DNA of 16,808 bases from UBA2334 sp049653005 (GTDB taxonomy: Bacteria; Pseudomonadota; Gammaproteobacteria; Burkholderiales; Burkholderiaceae_C), in NCBI GenBank assembly GCA_049653005.1, contig JBASFL010000086.1, positions 1 through 16,808 of the forward strand, written 5' to 3'. Shown here piece by piece: positions 6,640-13,731 of this stretch. The stretch's first letter is position 1, and each line of letters opens with the position of its first letter. The position numbers and the translations under genes are program-made. The notes under the pieces are model-generated. The model did not search any database. It saw nothing but the letters and a program-made list of their open reading frames with translations, and was not told the DNA's origin.

Positions 6640-8145
6640 TCAGCGGGCAGCGGGGCGGATGATGGCAATCTGCGCCATGTCGCCCCGGTGCACCAACACG
6701 TCCACAGGGCGGGTTTTGTCCAGCTTGCCCACCACCGCTTCAAACTCGCGCAGTGACGACACTTCGGTGCGGGCAATCACCGAAATCACGTCGCCTTCGC
6801 GCAAGCCAGCGCGGGCGGCGGGGCCTTCGGCAGACTCCACACGCACGCCACCTTTCACCTTCAGCTCACTGCGCTGCAGCTCGGTCAGGTCGCTCACGCT
6901 CAGGCCCAGAGCTTTGGTGGCCACCGAGGGGGTGGGTTTGCTCTCGTTCCCCGTGGGTTTTTTGGCGGCGCGGACCTCAGGCTCGACCTCGCCCACCACC
7001 ACGGTCAGGTCTTTGTAGGCCCCCCGGCGGAACACGGTCAGCGTGCTGCGGCTGCCGGGCTTGGTGTTGCCCACCAGGCGCGGCAGGTCCACCGATTTGT
7101 CGATGGCTTTGCCGTTGAACTTCACGATGATGTCGCCCGCCTCCACCCCTGCCTTGGCGGCGGGCGAGCTGGGTTCGACACCCCGCACAAACGCGCCTTT
7201 GGCATCGCCCAGACCCAGGGCTTCGGCCGCGTCTTTGGACACTTGGTCGATGGACACCCCGATGCGCCCCCGTGTGACTTTGCCAGTGGCCCGCAACTGC
7301 TCGGACACGCGCATGGCCTCGTCGATGGGAATGGCAAACGAGATGCCCATGAACCCGCCCGAGCGCGAATAAATCTGGCTGTTGATGCCCACCACCTCAC
7401 CGCGCATGTTGATCAGCGGGCCACCCGAGTTGCCGGGGTTGATGGCCACGTCGGTCTGTATGAAGGGCAAATAGTCGCCCGTGTCGCGCTGTTTGGCGCT
7501 GACGATGCCAGCGGTGACGGAGTTTTCCAGGCCAAACGGCGAACCGATGGCCATCACCCACTCGCCAACGCGAATGCGGCTGGCGTCGCCAATTTTCACG
7601 GCAGGCAAGCCCAGTGCTTCAATTTTCACCACGGCCACGTCGGTGCGCTTGTCGGCACCGATCACCCGGGCTTTGAACTCGCGCTTGTCGGGCAAGGTCA
7701 CCAGCAGTTCGTCGGCGCCGTCCACCACGTGGGCATTGGTCATGATGAAACCGTCGGCCGACACGATAAAACCCGACCCCACGCCCGAGGGGCGCTCTTC
7801 TTCCTGCCCGCCGCGTTCCTGGCGGGGGGTGCGCTGGGCACCGGGGGGCACGGGAATGCCAAAGCGGCGGAAAAACTCCAGCATTTGCTCGTCAGGGGCA
7901 GCACCGGCGGTGTTGCCCACCTTGGTGCGCTCCATGGTGCGGATGTTGACCACCGAAGGGCCCACCGCGTCCACCAGCTCGGTGAAATCAGGCAAACCCC
8001 GCACCACGGGTGCAGGGGCCTGCGCCAGGGCGGAGGCCTGCACCCACCCGAGGGACAACCCCAAGGCCAGCACACCGGCTTGAAGCCCACGGTTGAGTGG
8101 GGCAAGGGCAAAAGAAGGCAACGATGAAGACATCCGTGCGCGCAT
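6640..8145 (-). CDS. mucD: Periplasmic serine protease/chaperone MucD (DegP/HtrA family)
   Basis: MucD is an HtrA-type protease that degrades misfolded envelope proteins and acts with the sigma-E system. From ATG 8145 it has 501 aa. An N-terminal signal peptide ends near ASALA (residue 41). The trypsin-like domain carries His139 (TNAHVVDG), Asp169 (KRTDVAVVK) and Ser240 (NPGNSGGPL), a complete triad, with a short Gln/Glu/Arg-rich loop before it. Two PDZ domains follow, at about 289-384 (RIGVSIDQVS, then GVEAGDIIVKFNG) and 409-497 (ALGLSVSDLT, then AGLREGDVI). The Shine-Dalgarno AGGAG (8160-8156) is seven bases from a GTG at 8148 and ten from the ATG at 8145, so either may start; the frame extends further upstream without protein-like features. 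It follows rseB by about 96 bases and is followed by a terminator. Confidence 0.94.
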   Translation of the reverse strand: MRARMSSSLPSFALAPLNRGLQAGVLALGLSLGWVQASALAQAPAPVVRGLPDFTELVDAVGPSVVNIRTMERTKVGNTAGAAPDEQMLEFFRRFGIPVPPGAQRTPRQERGGQEEERPSGVGSGFIVSADGFIMTNAHVVDGADELLVTLPDKREFKARVIGADKRTDVAVVKIEALGLPAVKIGDASRIRVGEWVMAIGSPFGLENSVTAGIVSAKQRDTGDYLPFIQTDVAINPGNSGGPLINMRGEVVGINSQIYSRSGGFMGISFAIPIDEAMRVSEQLRATGKVTRGRIGVSIDQVSKDAAEALGLGDAKGAFVRGVEPSSPAAKAGVEAGDIIVKFNGKAIDKSVDLPRLVGNTKPGSRSTLTVFRRGAYKDLTVVVGEVEPEVRAAKKPTGNESKPTPSVATKALGLSVSDLTELQRSELKVKGGVRVESAEGPAARAGLREGDVISVIARTEVSSLREFEAVVGKLDKTRPVDVLVHRGDMAQIAIIRPAAR

Positions 8146-8185
8146 CACAAAAAATCTCCTGTGGGTCAAAAACAAAATGGGTGGT

Positions 8186-8231
8186 GCGCCCCACATGCGT
8201 GGCGGCGGCGGGTTTTCAAGGGGTGGGGCGC
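8186..8231 (-). promoter_or_regulatory. Inverted repeat with T-run in the rseB-mucD gap
   Basis: The segments 8186-8194 (GCGCCCCAC) and 8223-8231 (GTGGGGCGC) are a perfect 9-bp inverted repeat with a 28-base loop. On the minus strand the stem is followed, after eight bases, by TTTTGTTTTTG, just before the mucD Shine-Dalgarno. It could act as a leaky terminator or processing site that lowers mucD relative to rseB. The long loop and the eight-base offset before the T-rich stretch make it an imperfect intrinsic terminator. The 96-base gap holds nothing else I can name. Confidence 0.35.
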
Positions 8232-8241
8232 GGCCCAAGCA

Positions 8242-9267
8242 TCAACGTGTGCGCTCGATCTGCTGCGCAAACTGCTGCAAGGCCTTCGGAGGCACCTCGC
8301 CCACCACCGTCAACCAAAAATCGCCATGGCGGCGGGACAGCGAGTGCGTGGCCCCGGTGGCCATGCCGCCCTCGTTGCCATGGCGTTTGGGGTCAAACAG
8401 CTCGGCAAACACCGACACAGAGGCCAGCCCATCTGAAAACACCCATTGCATGGGCGGGCTGGGCTGGCCCGGCGCAACCGCCTCGCGCACATGGCACGAC
8501 ACGGGGGCGAAACCCGGCACCGGGGCCTTAAGCTGCCAACCCTGGTTTTGCGGGGTGGTGGGCACCAATTTGTGGTGCTGCACGGTGTAGCCCTCGCGCG
8601 CTTTCATTTGCTTGAGCAGCTGGTCCATGCGCACAGGGGCGTCAAGCTGCAACTCTGAAAAAGCCACCTGCTCCAGCACCCGCTGCTCGGCGTCCAGCGT
8701 TTGCAGCTTCACCATCAAGCCGGTTTTTTTCTCCGACCAGATGCGGTAGCCAAACCGCAGGGCGTCGCGCGGCACCAGGTCAACCACGTCGGACTCAAAC
8801 CCGGCCACGCGGTCACTTTGCGGCACCCGGCGCAGGCTGTAAAACTCACCCAACTGGCTGGTTTGCGATTGCAGCAGCGCAGGAAACAGCCCCAGCGATT
8901 CGCGGCGCTCCCACACCGCCACGCGGCTTTCGGGCACAAAAGTCACCACCTCGTCGTTGCGGCGCAGCGTGGTGCGGGGCGTGCCGGTGAGGGTTTCCAC
9001 CCGCTCCATTTGCTGGGTGCCATCGCACACGTGCCACATGCGTGCCGATGCCATGGCGTTGCCGGCGGACACCACAAAGGTGCCGGTGTAGGCGCGGCGG
9101 CGCGAGGCCTCGTGGGTGCGCACCAGCCATTCGCTCAGGTTGCGGTCGGCACCGGCAGGGTGGGCACGCGTGGGCACGCCAGACACCTGGGAAAAGGCAT
9201 TTCCGATAGCTAAAAATCCATACAGGACAAGCGCCAGAGGCCAAAAAAGCTTCAAATTCTTGTGCAT
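8242..9267 (-). CDS. rseB: Sigma-E regulator RseB (MucB family)
   Basis: RseB is a periplasmic protein that binds RseA and protects it from DegS cleavage until lipid/LPS signals release it. From ATG 9267 it has 341 aa (E. coli 318). A signal peptide occupies about residues 1-26 (Lys3, Lys6, hydrophobic core LALVLYGFLAIG, polar end NAFSQ). The MucB/RseB N-terminal domain runs about 45-205 (SEWLVRTHEASRRRAYTGTF, then RNDEVVTFVPESRVAVWERR), and a smaller C-terminal domain runs about 230-335. A TTG at 9318, seven bases after the rseA stop, could extend the protein by 17 residues, but the ATG gives a cleaner signal peptide. The bases coding for most of this signal peptide match a dispersed-repeat pattern (9205-9256). 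It lies between rseA and mucD. Confidence 0.9.
   Translation of the reverse strand: MHKNLKLFWPLALVLYGFLAIGNAFSQVSGVPTRAHPAGADRNLSEWLVRTHEASRRRAYTGTFVVSAGNAMASARMWHVCDGTQQMERVETLTGTPRTTLRRNDEVVTFVPESRVAVWERRESLGLFPALLQSQTSQLGEFYSLRRVPQSDRVAGFESDVVDLVPRDALRFGYRIWSEKKTGLMVKLQTLDAEQRVLEQVAFSELQLDAPVRMDQLLKQMKAREGYTVQHHKLVPTTPQNQGWQLKAPVPGFAPVSCHVREAVAPGQPSPPMQWVFSDGLASVSVFAELFDPKRHGNEGGMATGATHSLSRRHGDFWLTVVGEVPPKALQQFAQQIERTR
9205..9256 (+). repeat. Comamonadaceae-type dispersed repeat, copy 2, inside the rseB signal-peptide region
   Basis: The plus strand has GATAGCTA at 9205, CAAGCGCCAGAGGCC at 9228-9242, a run of six A and GCTTCAAAT to 9256. This agrees with the block order I remember for an abundant intergenic repeat of Comamonadaceae, and it shares block spacing with the copy at 642-692. 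Here it lies antisense to rseB and spans codons for about residues 4-21 of RseB, that is the hydrophobic part of the signal peptide. The local drop in GC content supports an origin different from the flanking coding DNA. The family name and copy number cannot be checked from this window. Confidence 0.5.
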
Positions 9268-9324
9268 GGGTTGAAAAGCTGGCAGCAACAGAAGGGACGA
9301 CGGGGACACGGGGCGCAAAGCGCC

Positions 9325-10029
9325 TCAGCGCTGGTGGGTGTCCAGGGTCGATGTGCGCAAAAACCCGGCGGGGGCCTGCAACGCAGACGCGCCCCCCAAT
9401 TGGCGGTGGGTTTGCATCAGCTCCTGCAACCGGGCATCGCGCAGCACCTGACCCTGGGGGGTGGACACCAGCACGGGCGTGCTGTCTGCCAGCTGCACAG
9501 ACTGCACCACCGGCGCAGCGGTGGGCGCCACGGCCAACACGGCACCGCCGCCCTGCCCTGCCCCACCGGCCACACCCCAGGCAATGCCCAGCACAGCCGT
9601 GAAAGAGGCCACACCGGCCACCATCTTCCAACGGAACACGCCGTCGTTGGCCGCGTCCTGGACCACAGGGCGAACCGCGACGGAAGGGGTCACCGGCAGC
9701 GGATTGACCTGCGTCAGCTGGCCTTGCTGCTGCGCTGCCTCTTTCACGCGGCGGGCAAAGGCCACGGCACTCGCCGACGCCATGGCATCGGCAGACCCCG
9801 CCCACGCCGTGGCGTTTTGACCGGCACGCAACACGTCGCCAATCAGTTGGTAGCGGTGCCACGCTTCGTGCACACCGCCGCCGTCGGCCACCCAAGCGTC
9901 GTCCCAGGCTGGGTCGTCGCCTTCGCCGTCCACCCACGCAGACAAGGCCATGCGCTGCGCGTCGGCGTCAGACAGGGGGGCGTCGTCGAAAAGGGCTGAA
10001 GTGTGGGACGGCATGGGTGTGTCTTTCAT
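9325..10029 (-). CDS. rseA: Anti-sigma-E factor RseA
   Basis: RseA is a single-pass inner-membrane protein that holds sigma-E inactive. From ATG 10029 it has 234 aa; a second ATG at 10014 (MPSHTSALF) would give 229 and neither has a good ribosome site. The cytoplasmic anti-sigma part shows LSAWVDGE at 29-36 and AWHRYQLIGDVLR at 56-68. One membrane segment lies at about 133-155 (RWKMVAGVASFTAVLGIAWG). The periplasmic part is Ala/Val-rich, ending in VLRDARLQELMQTHRQLGG and PAGFLRTST, a C-terminus seen in betaproteobacterial RseA proteins. It follows rpoE by 11 bases and precedes rseB. The frame is open back to 10143 but that part lies within rpoE. Identity rests on these motifs and on position, since the family is poorly conserved. 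Confidence 0.87.
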   Translation of the reverse strand: MKDTPMPSHTSALFDDAPLSDADAQRMALSAWVDGEGDDPAWDDAWVADGGGVHEAWHRYQLIGDVLRAGQNATAWAGSADAMASASAVAFARRVKEAAQQQGQLTQVNPLPVTPSVAVRPVVQDAANDGVFRWKMVAGVASFTAVLGIAWGVAGGAGQGGGAVLAVAPTAAPVVQSVQLADSTPVLVSTPQGQVLRDARLQELMQTHRQLGGASALQAPAGFLRTSTLDTHQR

Positions 10030-10040
10030 GTGCAGGGCGC

Positions 10041-10730
10041 TTACCAACGTTTGCCCGTCTGGCGGTCCAACATCGGCTTGATGCGGGCGGAAATGGCTTC
10101 TCGGGCCCTGAAAATCCGCGAACGCACAGTCCCGATGGGGCATTCCAGCGCCTGGGCAATGTCTTCGTAGCTCAACCCTTCGATCTCACGCAGGGTGATG
10201 GCTTGGCGGAGTTCTTCGGGCAGGGCATCCATGACGGCGTTGACGGCTTGTGCAATTTCTTTGCTGGCAAGCACCGCTTCGGGGGTTTCGGTGTCATGCG
10301 CTGCCCAACTTGGTTCGTGGTCGTGGGAAGAAGTTTCATCGTCGTCCCCCGAATTCAACGCGGACATCACCACTACCGGGTTGCGCTTCAGGTCGAGCAG
10401 GTGTTTCTTGGCCGTGTTGACCGCAATGCGGTAGAGCCAGGTGTAGAACTGCGACTCGCCCCGGAAGTTGGCCATGGCGCGGTAAGCGCGAATGAAGGTT
10501 TCCTGGGCGATGTCAGGCACCAAGTCCACATCGCGCACCATGCGGCCAATGAGGCGCTCCACACGTCGCTGGTATTTGATGACCAACAACTCGAACGCTT
10601 TGACCTCGCCCGCCACGGCGCGCTGCACCAGCGCGGCATCGACATCGACCACCAGAGGCCTGGCGGCGGACACAGGGTCGGTGGCAGGCGACGGGGAAGG
10701 GGCTGGCGTGGGAGGGGGGAAAGTGGTCAT
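10041..10730 (-). CDS. rpoE: RNA polymerase sigma factor RpoE (sigma-E / AlgU, ECF type)
   Basis: This 229-aa ECF sigma factor directs transcription of envelope stress genes. Residues 1-28 are a Pro/Ala/Ser-rich extension not needed for the family. Region 2 covers about 30-115 (FELLVIKYQRRVERLIGRMV, DLVPDIAQETFIRAYRAM, FYTWLYRIAVNTAKKHL). An acidic linker follows (SGDDDETSSHDHE, 127-139). Region 4 runs about 155-215, with the helix-turn-helix LSYEDIAQALECPIGTVRSR binding the -35 element. The C-terminus (SARIKPMLDRQTGKRW) is typical of betaproteobacterial sigma-E. It starts at ATG 10730, 40 bases after the small membrane protein gene, with no clear Shine-Dalgarno. It is followed directly by its anti-sigma gene rseA. 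I found no recognisable sigma-E-type GAACTT/TCTGA promoter in the short upstream gap. Confidence 0.96.
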   Translation of the reverse strand: MTTFPPPTPAPSPSPATDPVSAARPLVVDVDAALVQRAVAGEVKAFELLVIKYQRRVERLIGRMVRDVDLVPDIAQETFIRAYRAMANFRGESQFYTWLYRIAVNTAKKHLLDLKRNPVVVMSALNSGDDDETSSHDHEPSWAAHDTETPEAVLASKEIAQAVNAVMDALPEELRQAITLREIEGLSYEDIAQALECPIGTVRSRIFRAREAISARIKPMLDRQTGKRW

Positions 10731-10743
10731 GGCTGGGTAGTCG

Positions 10744-10757
10744 CGGGAATATACCCG
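10744..10757. promoter_or_regulatory. Near-palindrome with TATATT just upstream of rpoE
   Basis: The 14 bases read CGGGAATATACCCG on the plus strand, with four G:C pairs around an AT-rich centre. On the minus strand the centre is TATATT, a possible -10 hexamer 13 bases before the rpoE ATG region. No -35 partner is convincing, and a start this close would leave almost no leader. It may be an operator, a small hairpin or chance. Confidence 0.2.
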
Positions 10758-10770
10758 AGTCGTCTTGGCC

Positions 10771-11259
10771 TCAGCCGGCGTGACGGGTCAACGCACGGCG
10801 CAAGGGGAGCCAGCGGTCCGGGGCGCTCCGGGCCAACGCCCACACCCAACGCCCGCGCGCACGGCCACCCCCGATCAGCGTGACGTGCAACACAACCCAA
10901 GCACCGCCCAACGCCATGGGCCGCACACGTGCCACGGCCTCACCCTCGGTGCCAGAGCGGGTGCCCCACCACCACCCAACGCCCCCTTTTGGGGTGTCGG
11001 GCGGGTCTTCGGTCAGCCACGGTGCCCAGATCAACCACCCCACGGGCGAACGCCACCAGTGCCACCACGCCCAGCCCAGGGTGAGCCCCCACACGCCGCT
11101 TGACACGGCCCAGCGCCAGGGCACCCATGCGCCACCCGGCCACCAAGCCAAAGCCCAACCGGTTTGCAACCCCACAGCCAAGACCGTCATGCCCGCCAAA
11201 AACCAGCCCACAAAAGCACAACGCCCCACCGGGTAAGACACCGATGGGGCGTTGTGCAT
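10771..11259 (-). CDS. Trp-rich small membrane protein, YgfX/CptA-like
   Basis: The frame encodes 162 aa, of which 23 are tryptophan. Two hydrophobic segments lie at about residues 15-40 and 47-68, followed by a soluble tail. The tail ends in RWVWALARSAPDRWLPLRRAL, which resembles the end of YgfX/CptA family proteins (Trp-x-x-Leu-Arg-Arg-x-Leu). In E. coli YgfX is encoded next to SdhE and has been described as a toxin acting on cytoskeletal proteins; no sdhE is in this window. Size, topology and tail support the family, but the match is remembered rather than computed. The ATG at 11259 is 15 bases after the fabF stop and lies next to the right arm of the fabF terminator, so a later start is possible: GTG 11211 or ATG 11190 (139 aa). 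It precedes rpoE by 40 bases. Confidence 0.6.
   Translation of the reverse strand: MHNAPSVSYPVGRCAFVGWFLAGMTVLAVGLQTGWALAWWPGGAWVPWRWAVSSGVWGLTLGWAWWHWWRSPVGWLIWAPWLTEDPPDTPKGGVGWWWGTRSGTEGEAVARVRPMALGGAWVVLHVTLIGGGRARGRWVWALARSAPDRWLPLRRALTRHAG
11212..11257 (-). terminator. Intrinsic terminator after fabF
   Basis: The arms 11216-11228 and 11245-11257 (GCACAACGCCCCA and its complement) are a perfect 13-bp inverted repeat with a 16-base loop. On the minus strand the stem starts 17 bases after the fabF stop and is followed at once by TTTTG (11215-11211). This is a good Rho-independent terminator for the fatty acid synthesis block. It also falls within the first 16 codons of the next reading frame (start 11259), which either places the true start of that gene further downstream or means that the hairpin is transcribed as coding sequence. 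Confidence 0.8.
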
Positions 11260-11274
11260 GGGACTTGCGCGGGG

Positions 11275-12522
11275 TCAGACGAAGCGTTTGAACACCAGCG
11301 AACCGTTGGTGCCACCGAACCCGAAGTTGTTTTTCAGGGCCACGTCGATCTTCATGTCGCGCGCGGTGTTGGCGCAATAGTCCAGATCGCACTCGGGGTC
11401 TTGGTTGAAGATGTTGATGGTGGGCGGGCTCTTCTGGTGGTAGAGCGCCAGCACCGTGAACAGGCTTTCCAGCCCACCCGCGCCACCCAACAAGTGACCG
11501 GTCATGGACTTGGTGGAGTTCACCACCACCTTGTGGGCGTGGTCACCCAACGCCGCTTTGATGGCCTTGGTCTCGTTCGCATCGCCCAGGGGGGTGGACG
11601 TGCCGTGGGCGTTCAGGTAATCCACCTGGTCGGCGTTGATGCCGGCATTGGCCAACGCATTCACCATGGCGCGGCGTGGGCCGTCCATGCTGGGGGCCGT
11701 CATGTGGCCTGCATCGGCGCTCATGCCGTAGCCCGACACCTCGGCGTAAATCCGGGCACCGCGTGCTTTGGCGTGTTCGTAGGATTCAAGCACCAACACA
11801 CCGGCACCTTCACCCAGCACAAAACCATCGCGGTCTCTGTCCCAGGGGCGGGAAGCCGTGGCGGGGTCATCGTTGCGGGTGCTGAGGGCACGCATGGCGG
11901 CAAAACCACCCACGCCCAAGGGCGACACAGTGGCCTCAGAGCCGCCGGCCACGATCACGTCGGCGTCGCCGTATTCGATCTTGCGGCTGGCCTCGCCGAT
12001 GCAGTGCAGACCCGTGGTGCACGCGGTGACCACAGCCAAGTTGGGGCCCTTGAACCCGAAACGCATCGACACATGACCTGAAATCATGTTGATGATGGAG
12101 GCAGGCACAAAAAACGGTGAAATGCGGCGCGGACCGCGCGCATTGAATTCATCCCGCATCGACTCGATCAGCGGCAAACCGCCGATACCCGAGCCAATGA
12201 TGCAACCGATGCGGTTGGCGGTTTCCTCGTCCAGCGCGTCGCCCACGGTCAAGCCTGCATCGGCCACGGCCTGAGCGGCAGCCGCCACACCGAAGTGGAT
12301 GAAGCTGTCCATCGTGCGCGCCTCTTTGGCGCTGATGTAGGACTCAAGGTCGAAATTTTTGACTTCGCCAGCCACTTTGCACGCAAAGGCTGACGCGTCG
12401 AATTTGCTGATCATCCCGATGCCCGAGCGCCCGGCCAAGATGTTGGCCCACGCTTCGGGAACGGTGTTGCCCACAGGGCTCACACAGCCCAGGCCCGTCA
12501 CCACCACACGGCGGCGGCTCAT
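11275..12522 (-). CDS. fabF: Beta-ketoacyl-ACP synthase II FabF
   Basis: FabF condenses malonyl-ACP with acyl-ACP in each elongation cycle. The protein has 415 aa (E. coli 413). The catalytic triad is complete: Cys168 in VVTACTTGLHCIGEA, His306 in NAHGTSTPLGD and His343 in STKSMTGHLLGGAGG. The C-terminal FGFGGTNGSLVFK loop is present. ATG 12522 gives the family N-terminus SRRRVVVTGLGCVSPVG and is preceded by GGGGGG six bases away; the frame is open back to 12609, but the added residues look like intergenic sequence. It lies 97 bases after acpP and closes the fab block, with a terminator behind it. Residues such as TACTTGLHC differ from E. coli TACTSGVHN but are usual in betaproteobacteria. 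Confidence 0.97.
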   Translation of the reverse strand: MSRRRVVVTGLGCVSPVGNTVPEAWANILAGRSGIGMISKFDASAFACKVAGEVKNFDLESYISAKEARTMDSFIHFGVAAAAQAVADAGLTVGDALDEETANRIGCIIGSGIGGLPLIESMRDEFNARGPRRISPFFVPASIINMISGHVSMRFGFKGPNLAVVTACTTGLHCIGEASRKIEYGDADVIVAGGSEATVSPLGVGGFAAMRALSTRNDDPATASRPWDRDRDGFVLGEGAGVLVLESYEHAKARGARIYAEVSGYGMSADAGHMTAPSMDGPRRAMVNALANAGINADQVDYLNAHGTSTPLGDANETKAIKAALGDHAHKVVVNSTKSMTGHLLGGAGGLESLFTVLALYHQKSPPTINIFNQDPECDLDYCANTARDMKIDVALKNNFGFGGTNGSLVFKRFV

Positions 12523-12619
12523 GCTTGCCCCCCGATCGAGGGGATGTGGCAGGTGTTGGACTGCCCCCACGCGGGGTGGTGGCGCTTGTCTGGGGAGGCC
12601 CTGCGGCAACGCATGGTCA

Positions 12620-12859
12620 TCAGGCTTTCTGGTGGGCCAATGCGTAGTCGATGGCGTTCTGCACCGACGTGATTTTTTCAGCGTCTTCGTCAGGGATTTC
12701 GATGCCGAACTCGTCTTCGAGGGCCATCACCAGCTCGACGGTGTCCAGGGAATCGGCACCCAGATCGGCCACGAAGGACTTCTCGTTGGTGACTTGGCTT
12801 TCCTCCACGCCCAGTTGCTCGGCAATGATTTTCTTAACGCGTGCTTCGATATCGCTCAT
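12620..12859 (-). CDS. acpP: Acyl carrier protein AcpP
   Basis: AcpP (79 aa) carries growing acyl chains on a 4'-phosphopantetheine arm. The attachment site is Ser37 in GADSLDTVELVMALE; the protein is strongly acidic, with the conserved helix II and III (EDEFGIEIPDEDAEKI). It starts at ATG 12859 with a good Shine-Dalgarno (GAGGG at 12868-12864, four bases upstream), the clearest ribosome site in the fab block, as expected for one of the most abundant cell proteins. It lies between fabG and fabF, with 122-base and 97-base gaps on either side. These are the largest gaps inside the block and suggest separate control or RNA processing. Confidence 0.98.
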   Translation of the reverse strand: MSDIEARVKKIIAEQLGVEESQVTNEKSFVADLGADSLDTVELVMALEDEFGIEIPDEDAEKITSVQNAIDYALAHQKA

Positions 12860-12895
12860 GGTTCCCTCTGAGGGTTGTTTAAAAGACAGGTCGCC

Positions 12896-12901
12896 ATTTT
12901 A
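12896..12901 (-). promoter_or_regulatory. Possible acpP promoter -10 element
   Basis: The minus strand reads TAAAAT at 12901-12896, 36 bases before the acpP ATG, in the 122-base fabG-acpP gap. acpP commonly has its own promoter inside fab clusters, and this hexamer is in the right place. The -35 region is weak (nothing close to TTGACA at 16-18 bases). The rest of the gap shows a small GC hairpin near 12931-12941 and TTGTTCAACAA near 12957-12967; neither is followed by a T-run. Confidence 0.35.
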
Positions 12902-12981
12902 GCTGCGGCCAAGGAAGTATCCCTGACCGGCCCGCCGGGCGACTGACCAACGACGTTTGTTGAACAAGGATGCAAGGCCCA

Positions 12982-13731
12982 TCAGGCCATGAACATGCCC
13001 CCGTTGACATGCAATTCCTGACCCGTGACGTAAGCGGCAGCAGGACTGGCCAAATAAGACACCGCATGCGCGATGTCGGCGGGTTTGCCCAGATGCCCCA
13101 GGGGAATTTGGGACAACAAGGCTTTTTGCTGCTCTTCGGGCAGGGCCGATGTCATGTCGGTTTCGATGAAGCCAGGCGCCACGCAGTTGACGGTGATGTT
13201 GCGGCTGCCCAGCTCACGGGCCAACGCACGCGCCATGCCCGCCACACCGGCCTTGGCTGCCGCGTAATTGGCCTGGCCCGGGTTGCCAGATGCGCCCACC
13301 ACACTGGTGATGCTGATGATGCGGCCGTAACGCTGCTTCATCATGGGGCGGATGACCGCGCGGCTCATGCGGAAAACAGCTTTCAGGTTGGTGTCCAGCA
13401 CCGCGTCCCAGTCGTCGTCCTTCAAGCGCATGGCCAACATGTCACGGGTGATGCCGGCGTTATTCACCAGCACGTGCAAGGCACCGTGTTCTTTCACAAT
13501 GGCATCGATCAGGGCCTCGGCCGCCACGGCGTCGTTCACATTCAGGTTGGCACCCCGGCAACCGGGGTGGGCGGCCAGGGCCGCGCTGATTTTGGCGGCG
13601 CCGTCGTCCGACGTGGCCGTGCCGATCACTTTCAAACCCTTTCGGGCCAGGTCCAGCGCAATGGCTGCACCGATGCCGCGCGATGCGCCTGTGACCAAGG
13701 CCACCTGGCCTTCAAATTTGATGTCGCTCAT
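12982..13731 (-). CDS. fabG: 3-oxoacyl-ACP reductase FabG
   Basis: FabG reduces 3-oxoacyl-ACP to 3-hydroxyacyl-ACP with NADPH. The protein (249 aa) is a classical short-chain dehydrogenase: the cofactor motif TGASRGIG at 14-21, NNAG at 90-93, and the catalytic residues Asn115, Ser143, Tyr156 and Lys160 (YAAAK). The C-terminal part with AAYVTGQELHVNGGM fits FabG rather than a general dehydrogenase. The ATG at 13731 overlaps the fabD stop in ATGA, which supports the start and translational coupling. It lies between fabD and acpP, the usual place. Confidence 0.97.
   Translation of the reverse strand: MSDIKFEGQVALVTGASRGIGAAIALDLARKGLKVIGTATSDDGAAKISAALAAHPGCRGANLNVNDAVAAEALIDAIVKEHGALHVLVNNAGITRDMLAMRLKDDDWDAVLDTNLKAVFRMSRAVIRPMMKQRYGRIISITSVVGASGNPGQANYAAAKAGVAGMARALARELGSRNITVNCVAPGFIETDMTSALPEEQQKALLSQIPLGHLGKPADIAHAVSYLASPAAAYVTGQELHVNGGMFMA

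Noticed and set aside
11640..12100. FabF active-site surroundings differ from E. coli (TTGLHC, LLGGAGG)
   Set aside because: Catalytic Cys, His and His are all present and these variants are usual in betaproteobacterial FabF.
12523..12619. Small GC hairpins (12565-12576 and 12528-12541) and a GACAAGCGCCA stretch resembling the repeat core in the acpP-fabF gap
   Set aside because: The stems have only four or so pairs and no T-run, and the repeat-like stretch lacks the GATAGC block at the 23-base offset.
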